A DNA stretch of 64,000 nt, from positions 434,001 to 498,000 of the forward strand of contig CAWFMV010000019.1 in the NCBI GenBank assembly GCA_963817015.1. Reading direction: 5' to 3'. The notes beneath the pieces were generated by a model that saw only the letters and a list, made by a program, of their open reading frames with translations, was not told the DNA's origin and made no database searches. The position numbers and the translations under genes were made by a program. This DNA is from VAZQ01 sp963817015. GTDB lineage: Bacteria > Pseudomonadota > Alphaproteobacteria > Rhizobiales > Xanthobacteraceae. Below, in pieces: positions 1-9,959 of this stretch. Every line of letters begins with the position of its first letter. Within the stretch, counting starts at the first letter, position 1.

Positions 1-1
1 C

Positions 2-1277
2 CGGCGCAATCTCATCCCGGCGGCCGAGATGCCGTACATGCAGAAGTACAACGAGCCCGGCATCGAGGAGCTCGACATCGACTCCGGCGACTATGCGCTG
101 CTGCTCGACAAGGCGCTCGCCGCTTTCGGCTGGGACAAGCTGCAGCAGGACCTGAAGCGCCGCCGCGCCGCGGGCGAGCTGGTCGGCGCCGGGCTCGCGT
201 TCTTTCTGGAAGAGAGCGGGCGCGGCCCGACCGACAATGCCAAGGTCACGGTCGATCCATCCGGCGCGGTCGAGCTGATCACCGGCGGCGCCTCGATCGG
301 GCAGGGCTTTCCAGACCGCGATGGCGCAGATCTGCGCCGAGGCGCTCGGCGTCGACTACAAGCGCGTGCGCGTGATCCACGGCCAGACCGACCTGATCGA
401 TCACGGCATCGGCGCGCATGCGGCGCGCGCCACGGGGCTCACCGGCGGCGCCGTGCACGTCACCGCCATGCATGGTGCGCGAGAAGGCGCTCGAATTCGC
501 CTCCGAGCTGCTGCAGACGCCGGCCGACGAGCTCGACATCGTCGACGGCACGGTGACGCGCAAGAACGGCAAGGGCGGCGGCCCCTCGATCACGCTCGCC
601 GAGATCGCCAAGCGGGTCGCGCCCGGCTCGAAGTTTCTGCGGCGGCCGCACCCCGCAGCTCGCGGCGCACGGCTGGTACAACACGCCGTACACGGTGTTT
701 CCCTACGGCGCCCATCTCGCGGTGGTGCGCGTCGATCGCGACACCGGCAAGGTCGACGGTCGAGCGCTTCATGGTGGCCTACGACGTCGGCCGCGCGGTC
801 AATCCGATGCTGGTGACGGGCCAGCTCGTCGGCGGCTGCGCGCAGGGGCTCGGCGGCGCGCTGTTGGAGGAGTTCGTCTATGACGACAACGGCGAGCCGC
901 TGTCCGCGACCTTCGCCGACTACCTGATGCCGATGCTGCACGACATGCCGGACGTCGAAGTGTTGCTCACCGAGGACGCGCCATCGCCGCGCCATCCGCT
1001 CGGGCTGAAGGGTGCGGGCGAAGGCGGCATCAACGGCGCCGGCGGCGTGATCGCGAGCGCGATCGACGATGCGATCGGAATTCCGGGCGCGGTAACGCGG
1101 CTGCCGGTGACGCCACAGCGCATGCGGGCGTTGTTGCGTCGGCAAGTGCTGGCAAGTGATCGGATCAGCCGCGATCAGAACCTGAATTCGTCGCCGCGCT
1201 TGCGTCCCTGGAACACGGGCGCGAACAGGTTGTCGAAATCGAACTTCTGCTTGCTCAATCCCTGTTCGTGGCAATAG
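2..1277 (+). CDS. Molybdopterin aldehyde/xanthine dehydrogenase large subunit, C-terminal part, frameshifted
   Basis: Left end is cut by the window. Read across several frames, the product matches the C-terminal half of CoxL/XdhB-type molybdenum hydroxylases, which oxidise aldehydes or N-heterocycles with a Mo-pterin cofactor. Visible landmarks are GGASIGQGF near 270-310, DVGRAVNPMLVTGQLVGG near 783-833, and GLKGAGEGG near 1003-1028, which holds the catalytic glutamate of the family. Frame changes fall near 311, 475, 650 and 755. The stop used (1277) lies about 100 bases inside the convergent neighbour's 3' end, so homology probably ends near 1170. No small or medium subunit is in the window. 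Family is clear, substrate unknown. Confidence 0.75.
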
Positions 1278-2164
1278 CCCGCAATCGTGTTGATGTTCTT
1301 GAGGTTCCGTTCGGTCGGTCCGTATTCCCAGGGATCGTCGCCGACGATCTCCTCCTGCTCTTCCCAGGCTTCGCGATACCAGACCAGCGGCACGATGCGC
1401 GGGTTCTCCATCCGCTTCATGGCGATCGCCTTGGCCTCGTTGAAGGCATGAAACATGTTGATCGGAACCCACGGATAGCGATCTACGATCTCCTGTTTGA
1501 TGCCGAGGACATGCATGATCGGGAAGATGCCCGTCCGCTTGAAGTAGGCGATCTCCTCTTCCTTCCAGTTCGGGAACAGGCGCGCGACGCGCGGATCCTT
1601 GCGGACCAAAGGCTTGATCAGGTCGGGGTGGATCACGGCATCGAGCTGGCCTTCCGCCAGCAGACCCTCGACGGTCTCGTTGTTTGACAGCTTGCTGATC
1701 TTGAGGCCCGGCGGCGGCTCGAAGTCGATGGTCTCGTCGAGCTCCGGCACCCACTCGATCGATTTTTGCGGCACGCCGTATTCATGCTCCAGGATGCCGC
1801 GCATCCAGACGATGGCGGTGGCCTGGAATTGCTTCACGCCGACGCGCTTGCCGATCAGGTCGGTCGGCTTGCTGATGCCCTTGCCGGTGTTGATGAACAC
1901 AAAGCCGTGGCGGAAGCGCCGATGCAGAAACACCGGGATCGCAGTGGCCGAAAAGCCCTGGTCGCGCGCCACGATGAAGGAGGAGCAGGACGCTTCCGCC
2001 ATGTCGAACTCGCGTCCGCGCAGAAAGCGCCAGTGGCGGGTGGTGGAATCCATGCCGGTGAGCACGGTGAGGTCGATGCCGTCGGGCTTCACCACGCCTT
2101 CCTTGAGCGGACGGATGATTTCGTAGTCGCCACAGGCGAGCGTCAGTGAAAGGCGGGTGGACAC
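1175..2164 (-). CDS. 4,5-dihydroxyphthalate decarboxylase-like / periplasmic-binding-fold protein
   Basis: About 329 residues in one open frame. It resembles proteins annotated as 4,5-dihydroxyphthalate decarboxylase, which have an NMT1/THI5-like binding-protein fold. Seen directly: N-terminal LTLACGDYEIIRPL, IGKRVGVKQFQATA, then LDAVIHPDLIKPLV and PWVPINMFHAFNEAKA. There is no signal peptide. A GTG start at 2164 (VSTRLSLT) is chosen because homology begins there; a longer frame reaches 2224. It lies between a molybdopterin dehydrogenase and a Bug protein, which suggests aromatic or dicarboxylate catabolism. Enzymatic function is not proven for most members of this family. Confidence 0.7.
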   Translation of the reverse strand: MSTRLSLTLACGDYEIIRPLKEGVVKPDGIDLTVLTGMDSTTRHWRFLRGREFDMAEASCSSFIVARDQGFSATAIPVFLHRRFRHGFVFINTGKGISKPTDLIGKRVGVKQFQATAIVWMRGILEHEYGVPQKSIEWVPELDETIDFEPPPGLKISKLSNNETVEGLLAEGQLDAVIHPDLIKPLVRKDPRVARLFPNWKEEEIAYFKRTGIFPIMHVLGIKQEIVDRYPWVPINMFHAFNEAKAIAMKRMENPRIVPLVWYREAWEEQEEIVGDDPWEYGPTERNLKNINTIAGYCHEQGLSKQKFDFDNLFAPVFQGRKRGDEFRF

Positions 2165-2257
2165 AGGGCTAGCTCCCAGAACGATTTCGACCGTGCCGCA
2201 GCCTGCGACACGGTCGATGACCAATGCAAGAGGTGAGGCAAGAGGAGGGAGTGCCCT

Positions 2258-3289
2258 TTACGGTGCAATCGCCTTGCGCGCCTCCTCGACGATATCCCTG
2301 GGCGTGCGGTAGAGCTCGCCGAGGAGCTTGTCGACCTCAGCGCCAGACACCGGATTGACCTCGAGCTTGAGCTTGTTGGCCTCGTCGAGGAAGGCAGGAT
2401 CCTTCAAGGTCGCGTCGAAGGCTGCACGCAGCGCCTGCTTGCGATCCTCGGGCACGCCGGGCGGGGCGGCGAACGGACGCCCCATCACCTGCCGGCTGGT
2501 CACCAGCCTGACGACCTGTTTCTGGTGGTCGTTGGCAAAGTCGTTGATCGTCGGGACGTGCGCCAGCTCGGGAGCCTTCTGGTCGGAGATGTGCACCAGG
2601 ATGTTGAGCTTCTTCTCGGTGATCCATGCTTCCCGCGTCGACTTGAGGCTCGACCACGACCAGCCGCAGCGGCCATCGACCTCGCCACGCTCGATCGCCA
2701 GGATGATGTCGGATGTGCCGTGATAGCCGCTCACCAGCTTGAGCTTGGCCCCGAAGATGTTGCGCACCATCAGCGAGTACGAGTCGGGATCGGAGCCGGC
2801 GCCTTCGCCGCCCGCCGTGAACTGGGTCTTGAGCATGTCGGCCCAGGTTTTCACCGGCGATGTGTGCCAGGTGGCGCAGAAGCTGATCTCGTTGGCCCCG
2901 CTGCCGAGCCACGTGAACTTGGTGGGCTCGAATTGCACCTTGGCGGTGCCGATCAATGGTTCCATGGGCAGGCCGCGGCCGAACGTACCGAACACGGTGC
3001 CATCTTTGGCGGACACGTTGTAGATATGATTGGCCGCGTTGAGACTGCCGGCGCCGGTGATGTTCTGCACGATGAAGTTCGGATTGCCGGGCAGGTGCTT
3101 GCCCATATGGCGCCCGAGCGCCCGTGCGTAGAGGTCGTAGCCGCCGCCGGCGGTGTAGCCGACGATGATGGTCACGGTCTTGCCGCGATAGAAATCCGAC
3201 ACTGCGTCGGCCTGCGCCCGTTCCGTGAGTGCGGCGATTACGCTCAGACCCAGCAGGCACGACGCCAATGGCAGGCGCAGACGGTGCAT
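2258..3289 (-). CDS. Bug/TctC-type solute-binding protein
   Basis: About 343 residues, intact. The N-terminus is a signal peptide (LASCLLGLSVIAALTERAQA) followed by the mature start DAVSDFYRGKTVTIIVGYT. The motif GGGYDLYARALGRHMGKHL and the C-terminal pattern PAFLDEANKLKLEVNPVSG mark the subgroup of tripartite tricarboxylate transporter receptor proteins. These bind a small carboxylate in the periplasm. ATG at 3289 follows a GGAG. No TctA/TctB membrane partner is in the window. It is a close paralogue of the protein at 5977-7009. Confidence 0.85.
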   Translation of the reverse strand: MHRLRLPLASCLLGLSVIAALTERAQADAVSDFYRGKTVTIIVGYTAGGGYDLYARALGRHMGKHLPGNPNFIVQNITGAGSLNAANHIYNVSAKDGTVFGTFGRGLPMEPLIGTAKVQFEPTKFTWLGSGANEISFCATWHTSPVKTWADMLKTQFTAGGEGAGSDPDSYSLMVRNIFGAKLKLVSGYHGTSDIILAIERGEVDGRCGWSWSSLKSTREAWITEKKLNILVHISDQKAPELAHVPTINDFANDHQKQVVRLVTSRQVMGRPFAAPPGVPEDRKQALRAAFDATLKDPAFLDEANKLKLEVNPVSGAEVDKLLGELYRTPRDIVEEARKAIAP

Positions 3290-3438
3290 TGATCTTCTCC
3301 ACGTTCGAACGGGCAAAAACCCTGCAATGGCCATGCCACCTCGTCAACCGCGGATGGGCTTTACGTGCCCGCAAGCCAATGGCATGAGGCAATTGGCCGC
3401 TCGGCGGAGCGGCCGACATGCCAAGCGAGAGGTGATCC

Positions 3439-5773
3439 GTGGGCGAATTCGGAATAGGTCAGGCCGTTCCTCGTTTCGAGGACCCGAGGCTGGTCAGGGG
3501 CGAAGGCCGCTATGTGGGCGACGTTTCGTTTCCCGGCATGGCGTACGGCTATGTCCTGCGCTCCCAACACGCGCATGCCCGGATTGTCTCGCTCAACACC
3601 GACAAGGCGAAAGCCGCGCCCGGCGTGCTGGCGGTGCTGACCGGAGCGGATTGGGAGGCCTCCGGTTTCGGCGACCTGCCGGTTCCGGGCGGGCTCAAGC
3701 GCCGCGACGGATCGCCGCTCTATCGCCCGCGCTATCCGGCGCTGGTGAAGGATCGCGTGCGCTGGGTCGGCGACTGCGTCGCCTTCGTGGTGGCGGAGAC
3801 CTATCACCAGGCCGCCGATGCCGCCGAGCTGATCGAGGTCGAGTATGAGGAATTGCCGGCGGTCGTCTCGACTGCTGACGCGATTGCGCCGGGCGCTCCG
3901 CTCGTCTTTGACGACTGCCCCAACAATATCTGCTTCGTGCATCTCGAAGGCGACAAGGCCGCGACCGACGCCGCGTTCGCGCGTGCCGCCCACGTCGTCA
4001 AGGAGCGTTTCGTCATCAACCGCGTGACCGCCGCCAGCATGGAGCCGCGCGGCAGCATCGGCGTCTATCAGGCGGCCGAGGGCCGCTACACCATCCACAC
4101 CACGCTGCAACGCACGTTCTCGTTCCGCGAGGAGCTGGCGAAGAATGTTCTCAAGGTGCCGGAGAACAAGGTGCGGGTGATCGCCGGCGACATCGGCGGC
4201 GCCTTCGGCATGAAGACCGCGATCTACAACGAGCCCGCGCTGGTGCTGCTGGCCGCCAAGGTCACCGGCCGGCCGGTGAAGTGGATCTCCACGCGCTCGG
4301 AATCGTTTCTGTGCGACGCGCAGGCGCGCGACAATGTCACCGACGCCGAGCTCGCGCTCGACCAGGACGGCAATTTTCTCGCCGTGCGGGTGAAGACCAT
4401 CGCGACTGCCGGCGCCTTTATCCAGGTCGGCTCGCAATCGTTCATCGGCAACCTTGGCACGCTCGCGGGCGTCTACAAGACGCCGGCGCTGCATGCCGAC
4501 GTGACCTGCGTGTTCACCAATACCAATCCGGTGCGGCCCTATCGCGGCAACGGCCGGCCGGAGGCGGCCTATGTGATCGAGCGGCTGGTCGATCTCGCGG
4601 CTGATCAGCTTGGCATCGATCCGGTCGAGCTGCGCCGCCGCAACACGATTCCGCCCGACGCCATGCCGTTCAAGACCGGGCTGACCTTCACCTATGACAG
4701 CGGCGAGTTCGAGAAGAACATGGACATGGCGCTTGGGATGGCCGACGCCAAGGGCTTTCCGGCGCGTCGCGCCGAGGCGCGCAAGCACGGCAAGCTGCGC
4801 GGGCTCGGCATCTCCAACACGATCGAGCGCGCGGCCGCGCCGAGCTACGAGGGCGCCGAGATTCGTTTCGATCGCTCAGGCGCCGTCACGCTGTTCTCCG
4901 GAGCGAGCAATCACGGCCAGGGCCACGAGACCGCGTTCAAGCAGATCGTCGCCGAGAACCTCGGCCTCGATCCGCGCGAAGTGACCTACATCCACGACGA
5001 CACCGACCAGGTGTTCTTCGGCGATGGCACCGGTGGCTCGCGCTCGGCCACGATCGGCGGCTCAGCGGTGCTGATGGCGACCGACAAGATCAAGAAGAAG
5101 GCCACTGCGATCGCGGCCCATGTGATGAAGGTCGCGCCCGAGGACTTGCGCTTCGAGGACGGCATGTTCTCGTCGCCAGAAGACCAACCAGACCATGACG
5201 CTCAAGGATGTCGCCCTTGCCTCGCTCAGCCCGGCCAAGCTGCCGAAGGACATGGAGGTCGGGCTGATCGCGACCGCGATCTACAGTCTCGCGGTCGAGA
5301 ACTATCCGAACGGCTGCCATGTCTGCGAGGTCGAGATCGACGAGGAGACCGGCGTGGTGGATATCCTGCGCTACAGCATCGTCGATGACGTCGGCACTGT
5401 GATCAATCCGCTGCTGGTGCACGGGCAGATCGTCGGCGGCATGGCGCAGGGCGCCGGCCAGGTGCTGATGGAGGACATCCGCTTCGATCCCGACAGCGGC
5501 CAGATTCTCACCGGCTCGTTCATGGACTATGCGATGCCGCGCGCGAGCGACCTCTCGTCGGTCGCGATGGAAAGCAATCCGGTGCCGACCAAGACCAATC
5601 CGCTCGGCGTCAAGGGCTGCGGCGAAGCCGGCTGCGTCGGCGCGCTGCCGGCGATCGCCAACGCGGTGGTCGATGCGCTGTCGGTCTATGGCGTGCACCA
5701 CATCGACATCCCGGTGACGTCCGAGCGGGTGTGGCGCGTGATCCAGGAGGCGCGCAAGCAGGCGGCGGAGTAG
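3439..5773 (+). CDS. Molybdopterin-binding aldehyde dehydrogenase large subunit (CoxL-like), one frameshift
   Basis: About 777 residues over two frames. It starts at GTG 3439 after a GAGAGG with FGIGQAVPRFEDPRLVRGEG, the usual opening of CoxL-type subunits. Also visible: GGAFGMKTAIYNEP near 4197-4238, RPYRGNGRPEAAY near 4534-4572, DGTGGSRSATIGGSAV near 5023-5070 and VKGCGEAGCVGALPA with the catalytic glutamate near 5609-5653. The CSFR active-site loop of true CO dehydrogenase is absent, so it is an aldehyde/xanthine-type enzyme. One shift lies near 5175-5190. No FAD or FeS subunit gene adjoins it. Confidence 0.85.
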
Positions 5774-5790
5774 GGCAGGGCTCTCTTTGC

Positions 5791-5900
5791 TGTCGTCCCC
5801 GCGAAGGCGGGGACCCATACGCCGTGTCGCCGCGACGTGGCACGGCTGGTGATTATCGAATGCTCGGTGGTTATGGGTCCCCGCCTGCGCGGGGACGACA
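5791..5900. repeat. Dispersed inverted repeat pair
   Basis: Two arms of about 29 bases, 5791-5819 and 5872-5900, are near-perfect reverse complements built on GTCCCCGC...GCGGGGAC. They enclose about 50 bases. Such REP-like pairs are common between genes in Bradyrhizobium-type genomes. The element sits after the stop of the dehydrogenase gene and could fold in the transcript. Confidence 0.7.
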
Positions 5901-5976
5901 CCGAGATCGCTGATGGCGCAATACGCTTCGCTATTGCGCCCTACGGTGCTGAGATTGCCGCGGAAGCAAACGACAG

Positions 5977-7009
5977 CTACCTCGCGCCCTCCGCGATCAC
6001 GGCCTTGGCGGCGGCGACCACGTCCTGCGGCGTCTGATAGAGCTCGCTCACGAGCTGGTCGATCTCGGCGCCCGACATTGGATTGACGTCCATCTGCCGC
6101 TGCTTGGCCTCGGCCAGGAATTCAGCGTCCTTCATGGTGGCCTCGAAAGCCTGCTGCAGCGCTTGCGCGCGCTCGGCCGGCAGCCCAGGCGGCGCCAGGA
6201 ACGGCCAGCCCATCTGCTGGCGCGCCAGGATGAGCCGCAGGATCTGGCGCTCGCGCTCGTTGTGCGCGTAGTCCATGATCAGCGGCACGTCCGCGAGCTC
6301 CGGGCTCTTCTTGAGCGCCATCTGCAGCGCGAGGTTGATCTTCTTGCCGCTGACCCAGTCGGGCTTGGTGATCTTGATGCTTGACCACGACCAGCCGCAG
6401 CGGCCGTCGACCTCGCCGCGCTCCATCGCGAGATTGATCTCGTTGCCGCCCGGATAGCCGGAGACGAGGCGCACCTTCACGCCGAACAGATTGCGGATCA
6501 TCATTGCGAACATGTCGGGATCGGAGCCCGAGCCTTCGCCGCCGACCGTGAACGGTGTCGCGAGCATGTCGCTCCAGCGCTTCACCGGCGACGTGTGCCA
6601 GGTGGCGCACAGGCTGACCTGGTCGCTGCCCGAGCCGAGCCAGGTGAACTTGCGGGCGTCGTATTGCGGCTGGCTCGCGCCGATTAAGCGGCTCCATCGC
6701 CATGCCGCGCCCGATCATGCCGATCGTGAGGCCATCCTTGGAGGCGGTGTTGTAGAGCACGTTGGCGACCCGGAGGCTGCCGGCGCCCGGCATGTTCTGT
6801 GGCACGATCGACGGATTGCCCGGAATGTGGCGCCCCATGTGCTTCGAGAGCACGCGTGCATAGAGGTCATAGCCACCACCGCTGGTATAGCCGATCAGCA
6901 TCGTGATGGTCTTGCCGCGGAAGAAATCTGCTTGCGCTTGCGCGCTGCCGGATTGCGCAGCGCCAACCAGGAGCGACGCCAAGACAACAGCGACAACAGC
7001 AATGCGCAC
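5977..7009 (-). CDS. Bug/TctC-type solute-binding protein, frameshifted
   Basis: About 343 residues across two frames. It starts at GTG 7009, a few bases after GGAGGTT, with RIAVVAVVLASLLVGAAQS as signal peptide and QADFFRGKTITMLIGYTS as mature start. The downstream frame carries CATWHTSPVKRWSDML and GRCGWSWSSIK, closely matching the protein at 2258-3289. A single-base shift lies near 6685. It is a periplasmic carboxylate-binding protein without a transporter partner nearby. Confidence 0.8.
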
Positions 7010-7207
7010 GATCAACCTCCGCTTTGAGCTGCCGTGCATACTGCACCAGATGCGGGGGGAGGAAAATTGCGCCGGTGTCGCGGCGCTATGCGTTCATTGC
7101 GGATCGTGAACGTCCAGAGAGAGGCGCCTATTCTCAACTTCTTGTAGTTCCGGTAGGGTTCTGGGGATTTTCGCCGACCAGACGATTCACGGGCATCTCG
7201 TCGATCG

Positions 7208-7446
7208 ATGACACTGCTGCCGCGGTTTCGAATTTTCATTTCCTCGCCGCGCGACGTCGGCAGCGAGCGTGCGCTGGCGATGCGTGTTCTGGAGCGGCTG
7301 CAGCTCGAATTTCGCGGTCGGTCGAATTGGCGCCGGTCTTCTGGGAGCACGAGGTGCTCAAGGCGACCGATACGTTTCAGTCGCAGATACCACGGGCCGG
7401 TGAGGCTGACCTCTGCGTCTTCATCCTGTGGTCCTGGTTTGAGCTC
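7208..7446 (+). pseudogene. DUF4062 N-terminal fragment (remnant)
   Basis: The first frame reads RFRIFISSPRDVGSERALAM, the hallmark start of DUF4062, a domain at the N-terminus of STAND-type signalling or defence ATPases. After about 37 residues the frame shifts near 7320 and continues as APVFWEHEVLKATDTFQSQI and then CVFILWS, also typical of DUF4062. Similarity ends near 7446 and no ATPase domain follows. It is a decayed remnant, less than 1 kb before the tRNA island begins. Confidence 0.65.
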
Positions 7447-7655
7447 GGCATCTTTCGTGGAAGTGAGGTCGTGATGTTGCAGGTCGAGCGGCTGCCGCTT
7501 GACCTCGACCTCGTGCCAATGCGGCGCCCGCGCCGCGACGGCAAATGATGGGGCCATTTGGCCGGCTGTCGTGAACGTCCAGAGCCTCTGGCAAGGCCCG
7601 GTCGGATTCGAACCCTAATTGTCGGGTCTCTCTATACGGCCGTCGCCGATTTGAC

Positions 7656-7862
7656 CTAAAGCGGAGTTAGCGTCCACTCCTCGGCGGTTCCGGACTTTCT
7701 CGCGCCGACGGCGAGAAGCAGGCGCTCCGTCGTGGATCGGTCCGCTCCAATTCCCTTCTCAAGTTGTCCGATTGATCTGAACCCCTTGGCAGATCGCGGG
7801 TCTTTGAGCATCTCACGGAGCTTTCTCTTTTGGTTCCACTCACCGATCGATTTCCATACCAT
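7656..7862 (-). CDS. Small conserved-looking protein, winged-helix-like
   Basis: 68 residues, basic N-terminus (MVWKSIGEWNQKRKLREML) then KGFRSIGQLEKGIGADRSTT and RLLLAVGARKSGTAEEW. The middle looks like a small helix-turn-helix. I do not recognise a named family, though short proteins of this pattern occur in Bradyrhizobium-like genomes. The frame is open and balanced in composition, so it is probably a real gene. Confidence 0.5.
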   Translation of the reverse strand: MVWKSIGEWNQKRKLREMLKDPRSAKGFRSIGQLEKGIGADRSTTERLLLAVGARKSGTAEEWTLTPL

Positions 7863-8283
7863 TCACGTTCTCCATACAGATACGAGCTGGATCCCAGCTT
7901 TCCGGCCTTGTTGTTTGAGGGTGGCAGCTTGTCTCAAAAGCTTGAGCCATCGCTTCCACCTCAGCGGGCTGAAACGCTGTATTGTCGAGCAAGCGATGAA
8001 TGGCATGACCAGCTCTCCTTCGCTTGTACAGGCGGGAGCGCGACTGGTCTCTCAGCCATCGGCGCCTGGATCAGGTCCGTGGCCGATGATGAACAAGGGT
8101 AAACCTATTCCAAACGAAAAGCGAATCAGAATGATGCCTCGGCAGGCCGGGCTCCTGCAGGAGGGACGCTGATTTCCTCAGCGCAGCGCAGGGGCTCTCA
8201 TAACAGAAACAAAGACTGGAGCTTCAACGGTAGATTTGTCAAAACCGCGGTGGCTCTGAAAATAGACAAGTGAAGAATGTGGG
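7863..8283. other. Region without a recognised gene
   Basis: Short frames on the plus strand at 7732-8172 show no recognisable motif and no good ribosome-binding site. The stretch leads directly into the first tRNA of the island on its 3' side. Confidence 0.4.
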
Positions 8284-8361
8284 TGGCAAGGGCGGTAGGA
8301 TTCGAACCCACGATCCCGGACTTGGAAACCGGCGCTTTAGGCCAAGCTAAGCTACGCCCCT
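8284..8361 (-). tRNA. tRNA-Trp-like (anticodon CCA)
   Basis: Complete cloverleaf with acceptor AGGGGCG, T8A9, D stem GCTT/AAGC, T loop TTCGAAT, discriminator G73 and encoded CCA. The best fit gives anticodon CCA with a U-U mismatch at 31-39. G73 agrees with tryptophan identity. It is the 3'-most unit of the minus-strand array. Confidence 0.7.
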
Positions 8362-8383
8362 ATCGATGTCGCTATATTGGAAT

Positions 8384-8460
8384 TGGTCCCTGGGAGCCGA
8401 GTTCGAACGGCTGTTTCCTGAGCCACAATCAGGCGTTCTGGCCACTGAACTACCGCAGGG
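8384..8460 (-). tRNA. tRNA with His anticodon GUG
   Basis: Acceptor CCCTGCG with one mismatch, anticodon stem CCTGA/TCAGG, loop TTGTGGC, T loop of eight bases (TTCGAACT), CCA encoded. Bacterial tRNA-His carries an extra G at -1 paired to C73; here position -1 is A and 73 is A, so histidine identity is doubtful. Confidence 0.75.
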
Positions 8461-8474
8461 TTGGTGCCCAACGT

Positions 8475-8551
8475 TGGTGCCGGTGGGTTGATTTGAACAA
8501 CCGACCTTCGCCGTATGAGAGCGCTGCTCTGCTCCGCTGAGCTACACCGGC
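8475..8551 (-). tRNA. tRNA with anticodon CAU (Met or Ile2 type)
   Basis: Perfect seven-pair acceptor GCCGGTG/CACCGGC, A73, CCA encoded, T stem GGTTG/CAACC with loop TTCAAAT. Because pair 1-72 is G-C it is not the initiator. It could be elongator Met or a lysidine-modified Ile tRNA; sequence alone does not decide. Confidence 0.8.
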
Positions 8552-8567
8552 ATGGTTGTGAATGAAT

Positions 8568-8641
8568 TGGCTCCCCCTCATGGATTCGAACCACGATCAC
8601 CGCATTCAAAGTGCGGCATCCTGCCGTTAGACGAAGGGGGA
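8568..8641 (-). tRNA. tRNA-Gln (UUG)
   Basis: Acceptor TCCCCCT/AGGGGGA, anticodon stem CCGCA/TGCGG, loop CTTTGAA, T loop TTCGAAT, G73, encoded CCA. U1-A72 and G73 are glutamine features. The cloverleaf is intact. Confidence 0.9.
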
Positions 8642-8650
8642 CCGTTGCAT

Positions 8651-8725
8651 TGGTGCTCCCTGACGGTTTCGATCCGTCTTCTGCGGCTTGAAAGGCCGCG
8701 ATCCTAGCCACTAGACGAAGGGAGC
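8651..8725 (-). tRNA. tRNA-Glu (UUC) with altered T loop
   Basis: Acceptor GCTCCCT/AGGGAGC, anticodon stem GCGGC/GCCGC, loop CTTTCAA, T stem GACGG/CCGTC, A73, CCA. The T loop reads ATCGAAA, with A instead of the nearly universal T at 54. Part of this gene is duplicated and interrupted at 10755-10983. Confidence 0.85.
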
Positions 8726-9046
8726 GGGCGCCACGAGCGCGAAGTCGGGGACATGGCGGGGACACGCGCCGAGGTCACAGAGACCAGCCGGGGACACGAC
8801 GAGACAGTAAGTGACTACGACCCGACGAGGCATTGCCGAGAAGCTCGTCGCGGTCGGCGGGTGCAGACATAGCTGGGCGGTCCGTTGAGCGCACGGACGA
8901 CAATCGGGAGCGGCGACGCCGGGGCCTCCGAAGGGTCAAGATGGCAGGGGATAGCGCTACGTCGGAAGCGTCTTTCGGCTTGCGAGACACGAAAGATACG
9001 GGTTTCTTTCACTTCCTTGAACGAGGTCGGTCGATGCAACAACCGC
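8726..9046. other. Spacer without a recognised gene
   Basis: No supportable coding frame. The first bases downstream of the tRNA-Glu 5' end (about 8726-8741) are repeated next to the interrupted copy near 10984-10999, which marks the extent of the duplication. Confidence 0.4.
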
Positions 9047-9247
9047 ATGAATCTCAAATATCGCGGCCTCTCGTGCCGCTACGATGCGGTCGGGAAACCA
9101 GCCGTTGACGCCGCCTCGAAGGCCGTTCGTTTTGACTTGTACGCGCGAGCAGTCGTGCGTGCCATTTACGCCGGTCTGCTGATTTATCTGGTAGCGACCG
9201 GTCAAACCGGTCAGCTTGCAGCAATGTTGCGCCACCTTCTGATGTAG
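9047..9247 (+). CDS. Small predicted membrane protein
   Basis: 66 residues beginning MNLKYRGLSCRYDAV and ending with a hydrophobic stretch AIYAGLLIYLVATG, a likely single membrane helix. The opening (M-x-L-x-YRG) resembles small uncharacterised proteins of several bacteria. Start chosen at the internal ATG 9047; a longer frame from 8885 has no support. Function unknown. Confidence 0.45.
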   Translation: MNLKYRGLSCRYDAVGKPAVDAASKAVRFDLYARAVVRAIYAGLLIYLVATGQTGQLAAMLRHLLM

Positions 9248-9959
9248 CGGGCGCCCGGCACTTGACGGGCCAGAAAGGCCGCTGGCGCCTCCGAGCAAGT
9301 CATTGGCTCACTTTGTCTAGATCGGCACGATCGTCGTTACCAAATACGCTTTGAAACAAGCGTTGGATCAGCAAGGGACAAACGACGATGGATGTGACCT
9401 GGTGTTTTATATTGGGGGCGATGGCTGGCTTCATCCCGTGCTTTGCCGCGCTCACCCTCGTCGTTGTGAGACCTTGGGCACTGAGACCGTAGCCAAGCCG
9501 ATCGTTGGGCTTCAAAGATCTTGCGGAAAATCGCGCGCGGCAAAATCTTGCTGAGCAATCTCACGCCATCCAACCCGAACAAATGAAGAAGGACACATTG
9601 CCATCTTCGTTGTGTGGAATCGAACGGACGACGAACTCATCGAAGCGTTTGCTCGGGGCGGGCTCGAGAAAAGAGTAACCCCCGGCCAAGTTGGGGGGAT
9701 GGAAGGGGGAGAGTCGGCCGGGGGCACTTTGGCAATGTGGCGTCACCCTCACTGCTATTGCGAAACTAGCCGCCTCGCCGACCGCGACAATCATCTAAAG
9801 GTTTGCGGCAATGGCCAGAAGGTTTAGTTGGCCGGGAGATTTTCGGGGGTTAGTTTTTTGGCGGTGCCTTCAGGGATAACCGAGCCGTGTCGCCTTCCGA
9901 CATATCTTTGGCGCGGATCAACAAGACCCTGCCGGGGAAGCCCCGGCTACGTCGCGGCG
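9248..9959. other. Region without a recognised gene
   Basis: Several short frames exist on both strands but none shows a motif or a convincing start. The segment near 9763-9802 is repeated, diverged, near 10199-10241. Confidence 0.4.

Noticed and set aside
3439..5773. Carbon monoxide dehydrogenase large subunit
   Set aside because: The CSFR active-site loop of true CO dehydrogenases is not present; a general aldehyde/xanthine-type enzyme is the safer call.
7594..7650. Possible tRNA with T-loop-like TTCGAAT
   Set aside because: Only the T-loop motif is present. No acceptor pairing, D arm or anticodon arm could be built around it.
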